Assembly: GCA_023333565.1 (NCBI GenBank)
Contig: JAJKFH010003260.1
Coordinates: 310,001 to 374,000, forward strand
Reading direction: 5' to 3'
DNA: 64,000 nucleotides
Source of the DNA: Puffinus mauretanicus
Taxonomy: Eukaryota > Chordata > Aves > Procellariiformes > Procellariidae
Shown here: positions 12,641 to 24,932 of the stretch, piece by piece
Position numbering within the stretch: the stretch's first letter is position 1
Layout of the letters: every line of letters begins with the position of its first letter
Position numbers and translations under genes: made by a program
Notes under the pieces: model-generated
Database searches by the model: none
What the model was told of the DNA's origin: nothing
Seen by the model: only the letters and a program-made list of their open reading frames with translations

Positions 12641-13954
12641 TAAGAAGAACTGCATCTTAGAAGCGACTGAAGCAACGAATGCAATGCACCATGAGCACTC
12701 AATGTGGTTAAAAAAGGCAAAAGAGTTGTCTAGTGGGCAGAGAGGCAGTAGAAGTAACGTACCATGTTAAGGAAAGCATAAAGAAGCGGAATACATTTGT
12801 CTCAGCCCCTTCCAATGTCTCCAGACCCATAGAAATCATCAGGAGCCCTTGCACTGTGTTGGGCCCTAAGGCTCTTCCCCACACTCCCCCCACCAAAGCC
12901 TGCATCCCTCTTACTCGATGCTGTTACTTTCATTGGTTTTAATCTCCTGTTATTTAAAACCAGAGTTTGCCCAATCACTTGAGAAGCTGCCACCTTGATA
13001 GGGATACAAGCAACTCTAGAGAAGGCGGGTCTGAAAACAAAGATTTTCCTGGCAGCTGATAAGAGCAGAGCGGGGATGGGAGCAGCAATGGTCATGCCAC
13101 CACTAAGGAAGCATCAGTGGTCAAGAGTGCTTCTGCTGGGGCATGCATAAGAAACTGCACTGCTTTGTCCAAAGGGTTTCATTTCTCAATGGTTTTGAAC
13201 TACTTATGCTGTACACATGTCACTTTCTAATTTAGTTTTGGCTAATGAAATTTCTGAGAAGCAAATCAGATTGCTATTGACACTGAATCTAATGCACCCC
13301 CTTCTTTGTCACAGTCACTTTCTGAAATGAAGCTATAACAGTGCTGTAAAAAATACTTGATGTGTCAGGCCTGGAAGATGAAATGGTTTGTTAATGTCGG
13401 TCTGTGGTAATGGAAGCTGAGCCGAATTGCTCAAGAGCAACAAATTATATAGATTTAGGGCACAGAACAATTTCAGCTACATCACCTTAATGTCCTTTTT
13501 AATGGAAACAAATTGCTTTGTGCTATGTAAAGTGGTGCCAGTGGGAGCTGGAAAGTTCAAAATGACACAAGGGCATTGGTAGGATCTTCATTCAGTTCAG
13601 TGGAAGCATGACAGAGTGAAAAACAAGGAAGGAATCAAGAATTTGGTCCCCAACACATACTCTGGAGCCTTTGTTTAGATCCTGTACTAAGCCAAATATG
13701 AACAAACATTCTTTTTTATTCGTAATAGTAACTGCTTGTCATTTGACTTCATCAAAGTATCCATCAAACTTCACTTAAATTTGCAAAACCTCTGAAGCTT
13801 GGCCTAAGTTTCAAAGTGTTTAGTCATTTTAACTACGGTGATATAATTACAACAGAAAAAAAACAACCCCTAAAATAAGCGGCTGTACCAAGGAGCTGTT
13901 ATGTCAATACAGTTTATTTAGACTGTGCAAAGCAACATAAGCAGTACTCTTATG
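12641..13954. other. Intergenic, no gene recognised
   Basis: Unique sequence. The AT-rich part at about 13,170-13,530 has balanced, non-repetitive composition of the kind often seen in conserved non-coding elements of gene deserts. I could not test conservation. Confidence 0.5.
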
Positions 13955-14145
13955 AGTGATCATTATTTGTATAGTGCGGCACCTCGGGCTCCCAGCGACA
14001 CACCCGCTAGATGAATATACAAATCTTAAGCCAATATTTTTGTACCGGGCTTTTAATATCCCCAATACATTTGCAAAAGATCAAGTCTTTAATTGACATA
14101 GTGTAACCATATCTTCATTTTAAAGAAGAGGAAGACTGAAGTCAG
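13955..14145 (+). repeat. MIR-like SINE relic (MIR1_Amn-like)
   Basis: The left part reads 'attatttgtatagtgcggca' followed by 'cctcgggctcccagcgacac', then 'cgctagatgaatatacaaat'. It parallels the widely shared amniote element containing 'attatttgtattacggtagcacctaggggctcc'. A 'cttcattttaaagaagagga' segment at about 14,114 fits its MIR-like 3' tail. The match is loose and based on memory of the consensus. Confidence 0.45.
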
Positions 14146-15494
14146 TTGAATTCTTCTTTCTATCACAAAGGTGGAAATGGAGAGATTTACAGATTTCCAC
14201 AGAAGAGACTTGACAGGACACCTTTAACTGCAAGGATATTGGATTGCTTATTCCAAATCATACAATGAAGTGGGACTGAGTCCTTTCCTCCTTCCTCACC
14301 CTGACCATAGAGAATCACTATGCTTTTCCTTTTGGAGATGACTACATTTTAATGCCATTCTTCTGTATTGTAACAGTGATATTTTTCAGGAATAAACCTT
14401 TGTACACGTAAGTTCACAAATGCCTTGAGGCTAGTCTTTAAATCCAAATAGTCTTACTAGGTACAGACATTATCATCTACCTTCTGTACTGGAAAAAAAT
14501 GTTGGAATAAGTATTAAAGTCATTGTATCTAAGGGGCCACCGGAAAGACTGACTCTGATCAGGTTGGCGAGCCTGATGAAAGAGCTGCGGTGTTGTTCAA
14601 CAGACAACCCAGCTATGCTGTGGCTCTGCTGTGCGAGAGCTCTGGGACTGGCCGGGTAGGGCTGAGCTCGGAGTAACCACACAGTCACTGATGCTTTGTT
14701 TTGCAATAAAAGAGAGCTTGTACAGCTTTGACAGGTATACAATCCTTAGATCATATCCCGTTTCCACCTTTTGATGCTTAGATGACACACAAAACACTTT
14801 GTTCACTTTCAATTAATGTTTCTACAAACTAACTTTTTGCTAATGCATCCGTAGGAAAAGCATCATAAATACTTCTGGAGATAGACATTGATCATATGGC
14901 TTGCAGGAAATTGCTGCTTTGCCAAACTGAAATGCATGAATGAATTGGCAGTCAGATGCTCAGAAAGCAAAATTCACATTGTATGAGCTGGGTGACTTTT
15001 CCTGCAGCATGAACAATGGATTATCTTGGGGAACATGAGCAAATTCTAGGAAGAAATGTATTTACTCAAGCACTGGCCAAATAATTTGAATATCAAGTAC
15101 ATTTGTAAAAGATCGAAGTCTATTCAAGGATAACTAAAATGGGCTAGTTTGATGAAGCACATGGCCAGAGAAAAAATATTCTGTGCTCCATCAAAATTAT
15201 ACAGGTTTCTAAATGGCCTCCATTCCCTTGCACACATTATTAGTGCTTTGGTTATTTGTGTACAGATGTGCAGTCAACAAAACCATGAAGTCTGTATGTG
15301 AACCTGCATATCCCAGTGCTGCCATTACCCAGACACCTTTCCACTCCCATGCAGAAGTTAAATTTAAGCCTAAAATGGCCTTGCCTTTGAAATAATTTCT
15401 TTCAAAAATTACTGCATTGAGCAAAGGCCATTCTATAATTTGGTAGCAGGTAGAGGATTTGTGAGGCAAAAACCAGGCTGCTGTTACAGAACCT
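14146..15494. other. Intergenic, no gene recognised
   Basis: AT-rich unique sequence. The right end (15,209-15,494) is covered by an open frame on the minus strand that continues into antisense CR1 sequence and is not considered a gene. Confidence 0.55.
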
Positions 15495-15955
15495 GGAAGC
15501 TGAGAGTCTCTCCAGTACAAGGGAGACGTAGACATACTGGAGCAAGTCCAGTGAGGGCCACAAAGGTGATGAAGGGACTGGAGACCTGCCATATGAGGAG
15601 AGCCTGAGGGGTGGAACTGTTCAGCCTGGAGAAAAGAAGGCTCAACAGATCTTATCAATATCTTTAAATACCTGATAGGGAGGGAGTAAAGAAGATGCAG
15701 CCAGATGCTTCTCTGTGGTGCCCAGTGACAGAGGCAACGGGTACAAACCGAAACACAGGAAATTCTGTTTAAACATAAGAAAAAGACTTTTTTTACTGTA
15801 AGGATGGTTGAACACTGGAACAGGTTGCCCAGAGGGCTTGTGGAGTCTCCATCCTTGGAGAAACTCAGAACCCAACTGGACACCGTCCTAGGTGACCCTG
15901 CCCAAGCAGGGCCTGAACTTGTTGCTCTGCAGAGGTCCCTCTCGCTGGTACCACA
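15495..15955 (+). repeat. CR1 LINE fragment, 3' part
   Basis: Typical CR1 3' text is present: 'agactggagacctgccatat'-like sequence, 'ggaactgttcagcctggaga', 'tttaaatacctgataggga', 'ttaaacataagaaaaagact', 'aacactggaacaggttgccc' and 'ggagtctccatccttggaga'. It ends near 'ctgcagaggtccct', before the usual octamer tail. It is more diverged than the copies at 29 kb and 39 kb. The antisense strand is open for 253 codons (15,209-15,970, minus), with Trp/Cys/Pro-rich text. This is an antisense CR1 shadow. Confidence 0.85.
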
Positions 15956-18332
15956 GCATCCTTGCCCCACTTGAAGGCCTGGTAGAAAGTAGAAATCATT
16001 CTTGCAGTTTGCATTTCATGACTTAGTTTCCTTCGCCTCTTCTACCTCTTTCTTCTCATACCCTTAATTTATTTCTGATGAGTCTTTCTGTCCTCTGAGC
16101 TGCAGTTTTATAAGCCAGCTGGCTGAGCTTTGTTATGGCTGCACTGGATTATGGCTGGACTGTGTCTTCAGTGCCTAATGTTTTTAATTGGACTAAAAGA
16201 ATTGGAAACATTATAGTGGGACTGAGCTGGACAATGCTCACGTTGGAGTCATTCGGTGTCATGCTGCCACAGGGAATGCCACCGCCCTTGCGTCAAACAC
16301 TTCGGCAAGAATTAATAATTCAGCTTTAAACTAGATCACAGTGACATGGCTTTATTTGGTCTTATCTTAGGGTAGCTGTTATAACTGCAATAACAGTAAA
16401 GGCTCTGAGTAGAATTCTTTAGATGATTGGTGCAATATCTTGTGGGATGGGAGAGGTAAGACCAGGGTTCATCTACACAGTCAAGTTGGTAAGCTCCTGA
16501 CTTTGCTGTCCCTCCTGTGTGCCCCATGATGCTCGAGAGCTACTGCCATGGACAGAGCCGGGGCAGTCCGCAGGGCTGTAAACACCCATGGCACTGATGA
16601 GCCTGGGTGTAAGGGCTTGGGTCACCGTCCCATCTCCCAGCAGGGCTACCTTCCTAACACGTCTCCTACTACCACGTGCCTGCAAACAGAGCATGTATGG
16701 GCCTCGAGTATGGCTAACCATTCATCTTCACAAATAACGACATTAAAAATAAACAAAACCCTCACACCCTCCTTTTTTAAGCATTATTGTCTTGTGACTT
16801 TTAGCCCACACAGTTGTTCCAGCTCTCTTCTTGCCCCAGAGCACCTACAACGAAGGAAGTAATTCCTCCCTTTCCAGCAGGGACCATCTTGTTGTAGTAA
16901 GGGCTATCCCGGTGCCAAGGACATCTCCTTTATTAGAGCAACTCCTGGTCTTCTATCTTAAAAACTGAAGGAAGATGAACAATGTGCAAACCTGGCATGC
17001 TAAAATCAATCAACTCAATAGAATGAATTTTGAGCCTCACCTCTTAAATTCCTGAGGAATAAACCCTTTCTCTACAGGACTGGGGCAGTTCTGGAGAAGA
17101 GAAAAATCAGAAAAAACTGAAAAAAGGAAATTTGAGGATTGTGGTGTTTCTAGTTGTACACATATATATGCATAAGTGCAGTTTAGAGTTCAGTTGTGGT
17201 ACTAATAGCTTGCCTCATTTTGTGTAACAACAAGGATAGTATATCAAGGTAGGAAATAGAAATGAAGGGGACATTCGTAAAGATGTCAGCACGCACAGTA
17301 AATCCTCAGGATCCAGGCAGGATGGGACACTCACGAATGCACCGCTGTCCCTGGCAGCGCTTCGCTGGGGTCTGTCGCTGATGAGACAGCTCTTGGCCTG
17401 GGAGACTATCGCACCTTTCCTGCGCGCACATGGGATGATAACTGGTTTGCTTGGATGCGAAAAGAGAGAATTTTCATTAACTCTGCTACCTGGGCAGGCA
17501 GCCTGCTGCCTGCTGAAACCTGACATATGCGACTGGCTCAGCCTCACAAGAGGCAGAGATGGAGGAAATCCGGGGTAAGGAATAACTCATACTACAAGCA
17601 GACAAAAGAAAAAAAAAAAAGGAAAAAGGTTACTTAGGTGCAAACTCCTGCTAGGTATGAGACAGATGGTTTCCTAGGGCCAAGAGCCAAGATTTTTTTC
17701 AATATCGGCCAGCAATTACATGAAATCTTATTTATTTATTTACTTAGTCTTCAATTAAAAATACCATAGAAATAAATCTGACAACATTCAAATTCAGTTT
17801 GCTCCATCCTTATCGTTTCATCCGCCAGTAGGTTCAAGTCCTTTTTGATCTTTGCTTTCAGGATGGTGAAGTTTAAAAAATGCTATATCAAATTTTTATG
17901 AGGGCTGCTGACATTTTCACTCTGCGTCAGCGTTCCCAAGACTTGCGGCAGCAAACCCACTTGGGTGGGCACGGCACAAGCAAGCCTCGCTCCTCTTTCC
18001 CCTTTGCGTCAGCGACTCTCCTGGAAGATGATGTCATGGTGATTGCAGTGACATCATCCGTACACAGGGAGGGAAAAAAACAATCTTGAATATCTCAGAC
18101 CAGGGCAAGGGGAAGGGGAAACCGAAGCCTCTGTGCAAGGTAGGGTAGGTGCCGGCTTCTCGTGCAGTGCCGTCACAGATTGAGAGCCTACCTGCTGCTG
18201 AGACTGTGCCCCTCCTCAGCACAGGCGCTTTATTTACCCTGACGGAGGATCAAGCCCTCTGCGAGCTCATGCTACGTGGAGGTTGTGATTGCATTTCTGC
18301 AACTGCATGCACCAGGCTCTCAGCGCAGGTTC
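15956..18332. other. Intergenic, contains a bZIP-like motif cluster
   Basis: Unique sequence with an A-rich run at 17,607-17,630. A cluster of bZIP/Maf-like motifs occupies 17,906-18,058 and is annotated separately. No exon was recognised. Confidence 0.5.
17906..18058. promoter_or_regulatory. Cluster of bZIP/MARE-like sites (putative enhancer)
   Basis: Five related motifs lie within 153 bases: TGCTGAC (17,906), TGCGTCAGC (17,923 and again 18,005), TGATGTCA (18,029) and TGACATCA (18,049). The last two belong to a perfect 10-bp inverted repeat, GATGATGTCA/TGACATCATC, with a 12-base spacer. GTCAGC is a Maf half-site and TGAnGTCA an ATF/Jun-type site. The motifs are directly visible. Enhancer function is inference. 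Confidence 0.35.
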
Positions 18333-18383
18333 GCAGAACGGCTGAGGTTGGAAAGGGCCTCTGGAGGTCATCTGGTCCAAAAG
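18333..18383 (-). repeat. CR1 LINE 3'-tail fragment
   Basis: 'gcagaacggctgaggttgga' followed by 'aagggcctctggaggtcatc' and 'tggtcc' is the reverse complement of the terminal CR1 segment just before the octamer tail. The rest of the element is missing. Confidence 0.7.
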
Positions 18384-21300
18384 TGGTTGTCTACACTTGT
18401 GCAAATATTATTTCTGTTATTACATCACTCCAAACTGTGCAAGGTATGCTGACACCCTCAAGTCTAGGTTTGCTTACTAGATACTTAGGATTTAAAAAAT
18501 TGGGGTATGGAAGCTATTCACCTCTTTCTGTCAAAATTTTTTCAAAGTGCTGCCACATGCATTTTGAAGGGATGGTCTGGCACAGCATCATACCCCAACC
18601 AAGTTTTGCTGAAGGCGAGGAGTGTCTGGGCATAAGGTGATGAGGCAAGCAAGCTGACAGCAGAACTGTGCTTGGGGCAATAACATAGAGTGTGAGAGAC
18701 ACTGACCTGCTCCATGTGATGGGGTCTCCTACGTACAAGGAGGACCGTCACAGCCAGTCTAACCTCACCTGAGATACTGAGGAAAAAACAGGGAATATCA
18801 AGCAAACACGAGACAGAGGGGAATAACCTACAGGAATGCCAAACTCCATGATGACAAGACCAAGGGAGAAAGTGTCGTGACCATTGGGCAAGGGGCCAGC
18901 AGCAAGCAAGGCACAGCGCTGCCAGGCTTGGAGAGCTTCCACCTCCGCCCCCATCAGCCGACGACCACTACTGAACCAGGCGGGGAAGGGGACGGGAAGC
19001 TCCTCACGGTGCTGATGGGATGTGACAGACGTGGTCTGGGAAAAAACCCAATGCATTAGGTAAGCTTCTATCTGCCTATCAGGCTGCCATGTCAGCAAAC
19101 AAGAAGAGTTTGTATCACATAATTACTTCTAAAAACAAAAGTGCTGGGTTTTTTTGTGGGGGTTTTTTAAGTAAGAAAGAAAGGTCTGGTTATGTGATCC
19201 AGCTGGGTTTTTATTTACAATCCTCTCCCCCAGTTTCGTGTCATACCATTTCCTTAAAGTAAACTGCCCAAAGACTGCACTAGGATAAGTCAGAGAGTTA
19301 AATCTGTTAGTTCACAAGGTTTTAATTTTCTGTTTGTTTAATTTAGTGGAAGTTCTTTTATAACACCCTAGAAGTATTGTTTAAGAGAAAAAGTGATTTT
19401 AGTGGTTAGAAACAGGAGACAAGGTGTCAGGGCTTATGAATCAGATCGTAAAGGGTAAAGCAATGAAACTCCACTGATTTCCATGAAGCTAAAGCCATTT
19501 TACACCACCTGAGCATCTGGTCTTTCAGCTTCAACTCACCTCCACTGCCAAATCACTGTTGTGATAACATCCTTCAATGGAGGACATCTGTTAAAGAAAA
19601 AAAACACAACAACATGATTTTTCTTCCCTTTCTGCTGTTCTAAAGATAATTGCAACTGGAGAGTCTCAAGAAAGGTTGTCTTTGCTTTCACTTTTGTACG
19701 TGGACATTATTTTCTCAGTATCGGATGCAAGATTTAATCACAGATACCACTGCCAGCCACCCCGAAACACAAATGCCGAGGGAATTCAGCCCCTTGAGCA
19801 CCACCGTGCAGACTTGCACGTGTCCTGCCTTCCTCGGCCGGTGCCGGGGGGAGAGCCCATCTCCTCCGGGGTAGGTACAGGAGGGCTCCCTGCTTACAGA
19901 CCGGCTGTCTGGTGCTCTGAGTCCAGGTCTCCATACCCATGCACATTTCATGGTCTCTGATAAGGAAAGAGAGGCAGACATCACTTGCTCATTGAGCAGA
20001 TAAAATAACTGAAATGCTAGAAAGGGGAGTCAGGAGGGGACCAGCCCACAGCCCCAGCTGGAGCACAGGAACGACGGGGGAAGCTGCAGAGGGAAGAGCT
20101 TTGCACCACTGTAGAGGAAACCATGGCCCTTCAGAAGAGCTGCACAGAGAATTTATTAATGCTTTATGAGTCTTGTCCAGAGGTCAGATCACATATAAGA
20201 GTCTCTCTGCGGATTTACTCCACCATTTACTCATGCGAAATTCCCAGATTTGCAGTCTACAGGTGACCCAAACAAGAGCATCTTTGCCCTTGGACGCTTT
20301 TCACCAGAAGTCCCAGTGTCTGAGTAGAGGCAGGACCCAGCCATCCCCACACCTGGCATCCCTGTGCTGGTTCACAACTACTCGTAAGCCTTCTTTAGGG
20401 TCTGCTCTTTGGAGCAGGGTGAAAGCTGTGGATCTAATGCTTGCTTCTAAGTGCGCAGTCTGGAGGAGACAACCCGCTATAGACTGAATGTGCCATATGG
20501 GAGATCATCACAATCTGGGGAGTGAAAGCCTTTCTTCAGCCTAAACCATGATCAGCTTTAGATTTAATAAATTTCTTTTTCTAGGTAACAAGCTTCACTT
20601 TAGAAAGGGTAACACAGTGCATAGCAAGAACCTGAACATCCCAGCGTGGTGCAAACAAGCCTCAGAGCCTGCAGATAAGCCGCACTGATCCCGACACATT
20701 CAGTCGGCATTAACAATCTTTCCAGTCCACTGCCTGTGCAATAAACCTGGAGCGAGATGAGACTCCGAGGAGTCCCACACTCTTTCCAAGTAACTCGGCC
20801 TCATACTTCAAAGGCAGTTCTCCTGCTGGCCAGAGGTGAGGCAGGCTGCCAGCAGTACGCGGGGAAGGTTTTTGCCGATCATTCCCTGAAGCAGGAGCAA
20901 TAACTTCAGTCACCAGTGCTGCCTCTCAGCAGCACAAAATTCGTATTGTTTTTAAAGATGGTTTATGGCTGTTAGCAAGTCAGTTGCAAGTAAGCAAATT
21001 AGATTATTTAAAAATTTGCATGAAAGAACGTGCCTTGAAACCACATGAAACTGCACAATTGTCCATTTGTTTAGTTTTCAGACCTGCTGTGGGATGCCTG
21101 CCGAGGATGCCCACGTCCTTAGGGTGGCATCCCTGGAGCCTGCCCTAGCCCTCCGCACCATCGCACTGCGGGAACCGGTCCCTCCAGGGAAAGATGCCCA
21201 CTGTTATCACAGATCTCCCAACTCAACCCAGCAGTTCCCAACTACAGCTTGGAAATGCAAACGGCAACAGCATCGTGACCCCCACCCACGGAGAGAGATT

Positions 21301-24300
21301 GTCAGCAGAACCGTTTGGGGTATCGATCCAGCAGGCAGCTCCAGCACCGAATCAAGCTGTGTGGTCGGGACTGCCTTCACAAAATGCTGCATTTTGCAGC
21401 GAATAGCCTGTCACTTGGTGCAAAGCTCCCCCAACACCAAGGAAAAAGCTCTGCATTTCACGAGGTTTGGATTAGATCCCCCACGTTTAATACAAAATAA
21501 TGTTCTCTTGACTAACTTTTCTTTCTGTTAATTAAAAAAAACCCAGTAAAGGAACTGTCATTTGAACCTACAAGATAAGACCCCCTAAATCCTTATCCTC
21601 TTGCTTCCAGGACATCTGTGCATATTAAGCAAAAGGAACTATTATCTGCTACAAGGCAGGTGTTTTAGCTGTACTGGGAGTTAAAAATGAGAGTCTTGCT
21701 AAAAACTAATTCGATTCAATGGGAAGTTCTTTAATTTAACACACAAATTGATTTGTTTTGGTTGATTAGTAGTGATAAAAATAGAAAGATATGCTTTGAA
21801 ATAATTAAAGAAAAATTTGACTGGAATAAAATGTTGACTACAAATGCCTTCTGAATGAGTATAATTTTTACTTCAGTTTTCTGAGAAGAGATTTGGAGCT
21901 GACAATGATCTGGACCAGCTTTTTAATATTGGGGTCCTTGGCTGATCGGTTGGTTGCTCTCCTGTTGCAGATCGCAGAAGCCAGGTGCTACATTTGAGTG
22001 TGACCATCTGACTTCAGGATTTGGGCACTTAAACTGGTGCCATAATTTTTCAACCGCAAGTACTTACACATCTTGTTCGAATCCTTTTTCAGCAGGCAAT
22101 TCAATGCTCTAAAAATTGAAAAATACATGGTAGGGAAAATGATGAGACTCTTAGTTTCTGCAGTTCCTTCTCATTTATTCCCTCCCTGAACTGCTCAGAA
22201 GCTGTAAAGATCCAGATAAATGCGGAAGCAGCCTCCTCTAATTTTTAGAGTTACATAGTGTTTTGCAGTATAATAAAGAAAATGTCACATTATGGAGTGG
22301 TCCTTCATCTCTGCAAAAAGTAAAGCATGACTTCTTTGCTCAGTACTTCTTGCTCTAAACTGAGGGCTAACTTGGGGCAATTAGTACAAGATGGAAATTA
22401 ATTAATTTCCTAAGAAAAAGTGGTTTAGGCAACATCCAGAAAGCTAGTATCTGGCTTATCAGGGTGAAAAGATTGTATTGGGGATCAAAGCAAAGGTGCT
22501 GGATACTTTTGTTTCTTAAAAAAGTTCATGAGCTCAGCAGACCTGGAGTGCTCCTTGACAGGCATTTGCATCGTTTCCACTGGAGAAGTTATCAGAAAAT
22601 ATTAATAAAAATAATTCAATAATATTTGCCAAGAAAAGGCGCTAGTAAGTTTTTTTTATTATTTTTGCATCCACGAAGACAAACCTGTAACAGATCCTTA
22701 TGTTCAAATGATAGGGTGCAGTGGGCTTCGCTGATGGGTATGGACGTCCTTCATATAGGGTCAGTCTTGTATTATTGTAATACAAGTGTGATCTTATATA
22801 CATTTGGAATTACATCAAGCACTTGTTTTTCAAATGGCTTGAAAAAGCTGCACAGAAGAAATAACTTGGACAACCCCACTGTATTTTTCATCTGTTACAA
22901 TTCTGAAGGGACATTGTTGTATGGAGTAAATGTCTAAGCAATCACTATTGCAGTGGGAGACCAAGCGACAGAGTTGGTGCATGGGCTGAGCGTGGGACTG
23001 GGAAGCAGGACTGACCTCCAGGGTTGTGCCGCTGACCTGCAGCGTCATATTCTGCCAGATATTCTGTAGTACTTAGCATCCTCAAGGTACTTAATCTTTA
23101 GGATGCTTGACCACCTCTGAAATTTAGCTCCTCAGAGCTGGATGGATTCGGAAGTGATGAGCACTCTCAGCTTTGGCTAAAGTGAATGAGTGTCAGGGTA
23201 TCTTGCAGCACGTATGTCCAAACAGCTATGTTAAGATGGAAAATCCCTGGGAGGCAAGATACAGGTCACATTTACTTTTGTGTAGTTGGAGAAGGCCATT
23301 CCCATCACCAGCTTCCAGCAGGGATTTCCTTTCATTAACTGTCTCAGGGAGGGTACAACCCTGCCTTATCACCAGTAGCGTTTTACACACAGGTGGACAG
23401 CTTGAGTTCGCTATGCAAGGTAAGAACATTTTCTATTTTTATTATCCAGTAAAGACAGTCTAAAAATCAGGGCATTTACATTTGTACGTAACATTTACAA
23501 GGTGCCCTACAACCCTGGGATTGCAACCGTATGCTGTGCAAGAGGAAAATAGTCATAACCACTGAGAGCAAAGGGTGATCGCTCTTTTTCACATTGTGCT
23601 CACTAATAAATTGTTTATAAATAGAACCATTGTGCAGTTAAAGTAGTCTCTGAATGAAATGTAAGTTCATGCTAGACACCTATACTAAGAACGGAAGAGA
23701 AATAACATTGGTGAATCTTCTAATCGAAGAAGAAAAGCTGCAGAAAGATTGCAGACTGTGCCAAGAAAGTCTCTGCCTGTATGAACGCAAGTGCTTTAAT
23801 CTGCATGACAAAGACTCCCCTCCCCTTCCAAACTGCTACTTCTTTCTGCTTTGTGAAACCAGGAGAAATAACATGGCATCCGCTATTCATTCCATGCAGC
23901 CTCCATGCTGCAACGTGGAAAAAGAGGCTGAACCCATGCAGGCAGTGCCGTGAGTACGTTTTCAAGACACGGAACATTAAATTCTCATCAAAATACATGC
24001 ATTCACTACCTTGCCCCTGCACAGGACAGGACTGCACTCTGTGTTTCCTTTGTATGGCAGTCAGTCCCTTCGCCACACCAGAGATTTTGCAAGCTTGACT
24101 CTAAAATACATTGCAGAGGTTCCGTTACTCATTCGTATAAAATTCTGCATAGTAATAAGATGTCCCTTAGATGCAACTGCTGTGCTGCAGTTGACACAGC
24201 AGAAATAGCGCAGAAACAAAGGAAGGAGTGTGTTTCACCAAAATCCACAGTAAAGCCAGTCTCCAGTCTGAAACACAGATTGCCTGTTGATACTGACTTT

Positions 24301-24842
24301 TTTGGGGAGAAGCAGCGAGACCCCACTGAGACCCGCAGGGTAGGCGATCCCACCGAGCGATCTCCTGGCTGGTGCCAGCCTCCAGACACGAGACCCTGCC
24401 CGGGGACGGTGCCGGGGCCAGGGCAGGGCAGCTCCCCGGCTGCCGCTGGGTAAGCACACAAGCCCATCGGACCCGCTGCCTCCCCAAACGGTGCTGGCGC
24501 CGTGGCAGGGGCTCTCTTAACTAGGTGGATTTCTTTAATCGAGTGGTATGTGTCACTTCTGACTCACGCGTGCTTTTGCTCCCCAGACGCACCAGTTCAG
24601 CTACCCCGTCTACTTATGGTAAACTCGAACCGGACTGGAAAACCTCAGGCACTCGAGCGCCAAGCTCTGCTCTGAGCTGCATGGTGAAAGCTAAATTAAC
24701 TCCAGTGAAGACAAAGTTTTACACAGAGTAAGTAAGCAGACGTTGGCCTTTTTTCCCTTTACCACTGACTTCTTGCATTTTGTTCTAGCCAAATCTCTCC
24801 CATGTTTTTGGCAGGATCCTCTCTCTCTGATCGGACAGAGCT
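18384..24842. other. Intergenic, no gene recognised
   Basis: Mostly unique AT-rich sequence, with GC-richer patches at about 18,880-19,010, 19,790-19,870, 21,090-21,330 and 24,300-24,500. Open frames of up to 167 codons in these patches occur on both strands and match no family. The one at 23,950-24,453 ends near a GGTAAGC donor-like site, but no acceptor-to-donor exon was established. No sizeable transposable element was recognised. Confidence 0.5.
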
Positions 24843-24932
24843 CCTGATAAAGACAAGATGGATTTTGCTCAGAGCAGGATCCTGCTAAAGACAAGGAGGG
24901 ATTTGTTCAGAACAGGATTTTTTTTTTTTTTT
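24843..24932 (+). repeat. 38-bp tandem duplication followed by poly-T
   Basis: Two adjacent 38-base units (24,843-24,880 and 24,881-24,918) start CCTG(A/C)TAAAGACAAG and end CAGGAT. They differ at 7 positions by my count. A run of T follows immediately to about 24,932. An incomplete third match may precede the first unit. Confidence 0.85.

Noticed and set aside
23950..24453. 167-codon frame ending near a GGTAAGC donor-like site
   Set aside because: No convincing acceptor or known domain, and GC-rich local sequence explains the frame. Not enough to call an exon.
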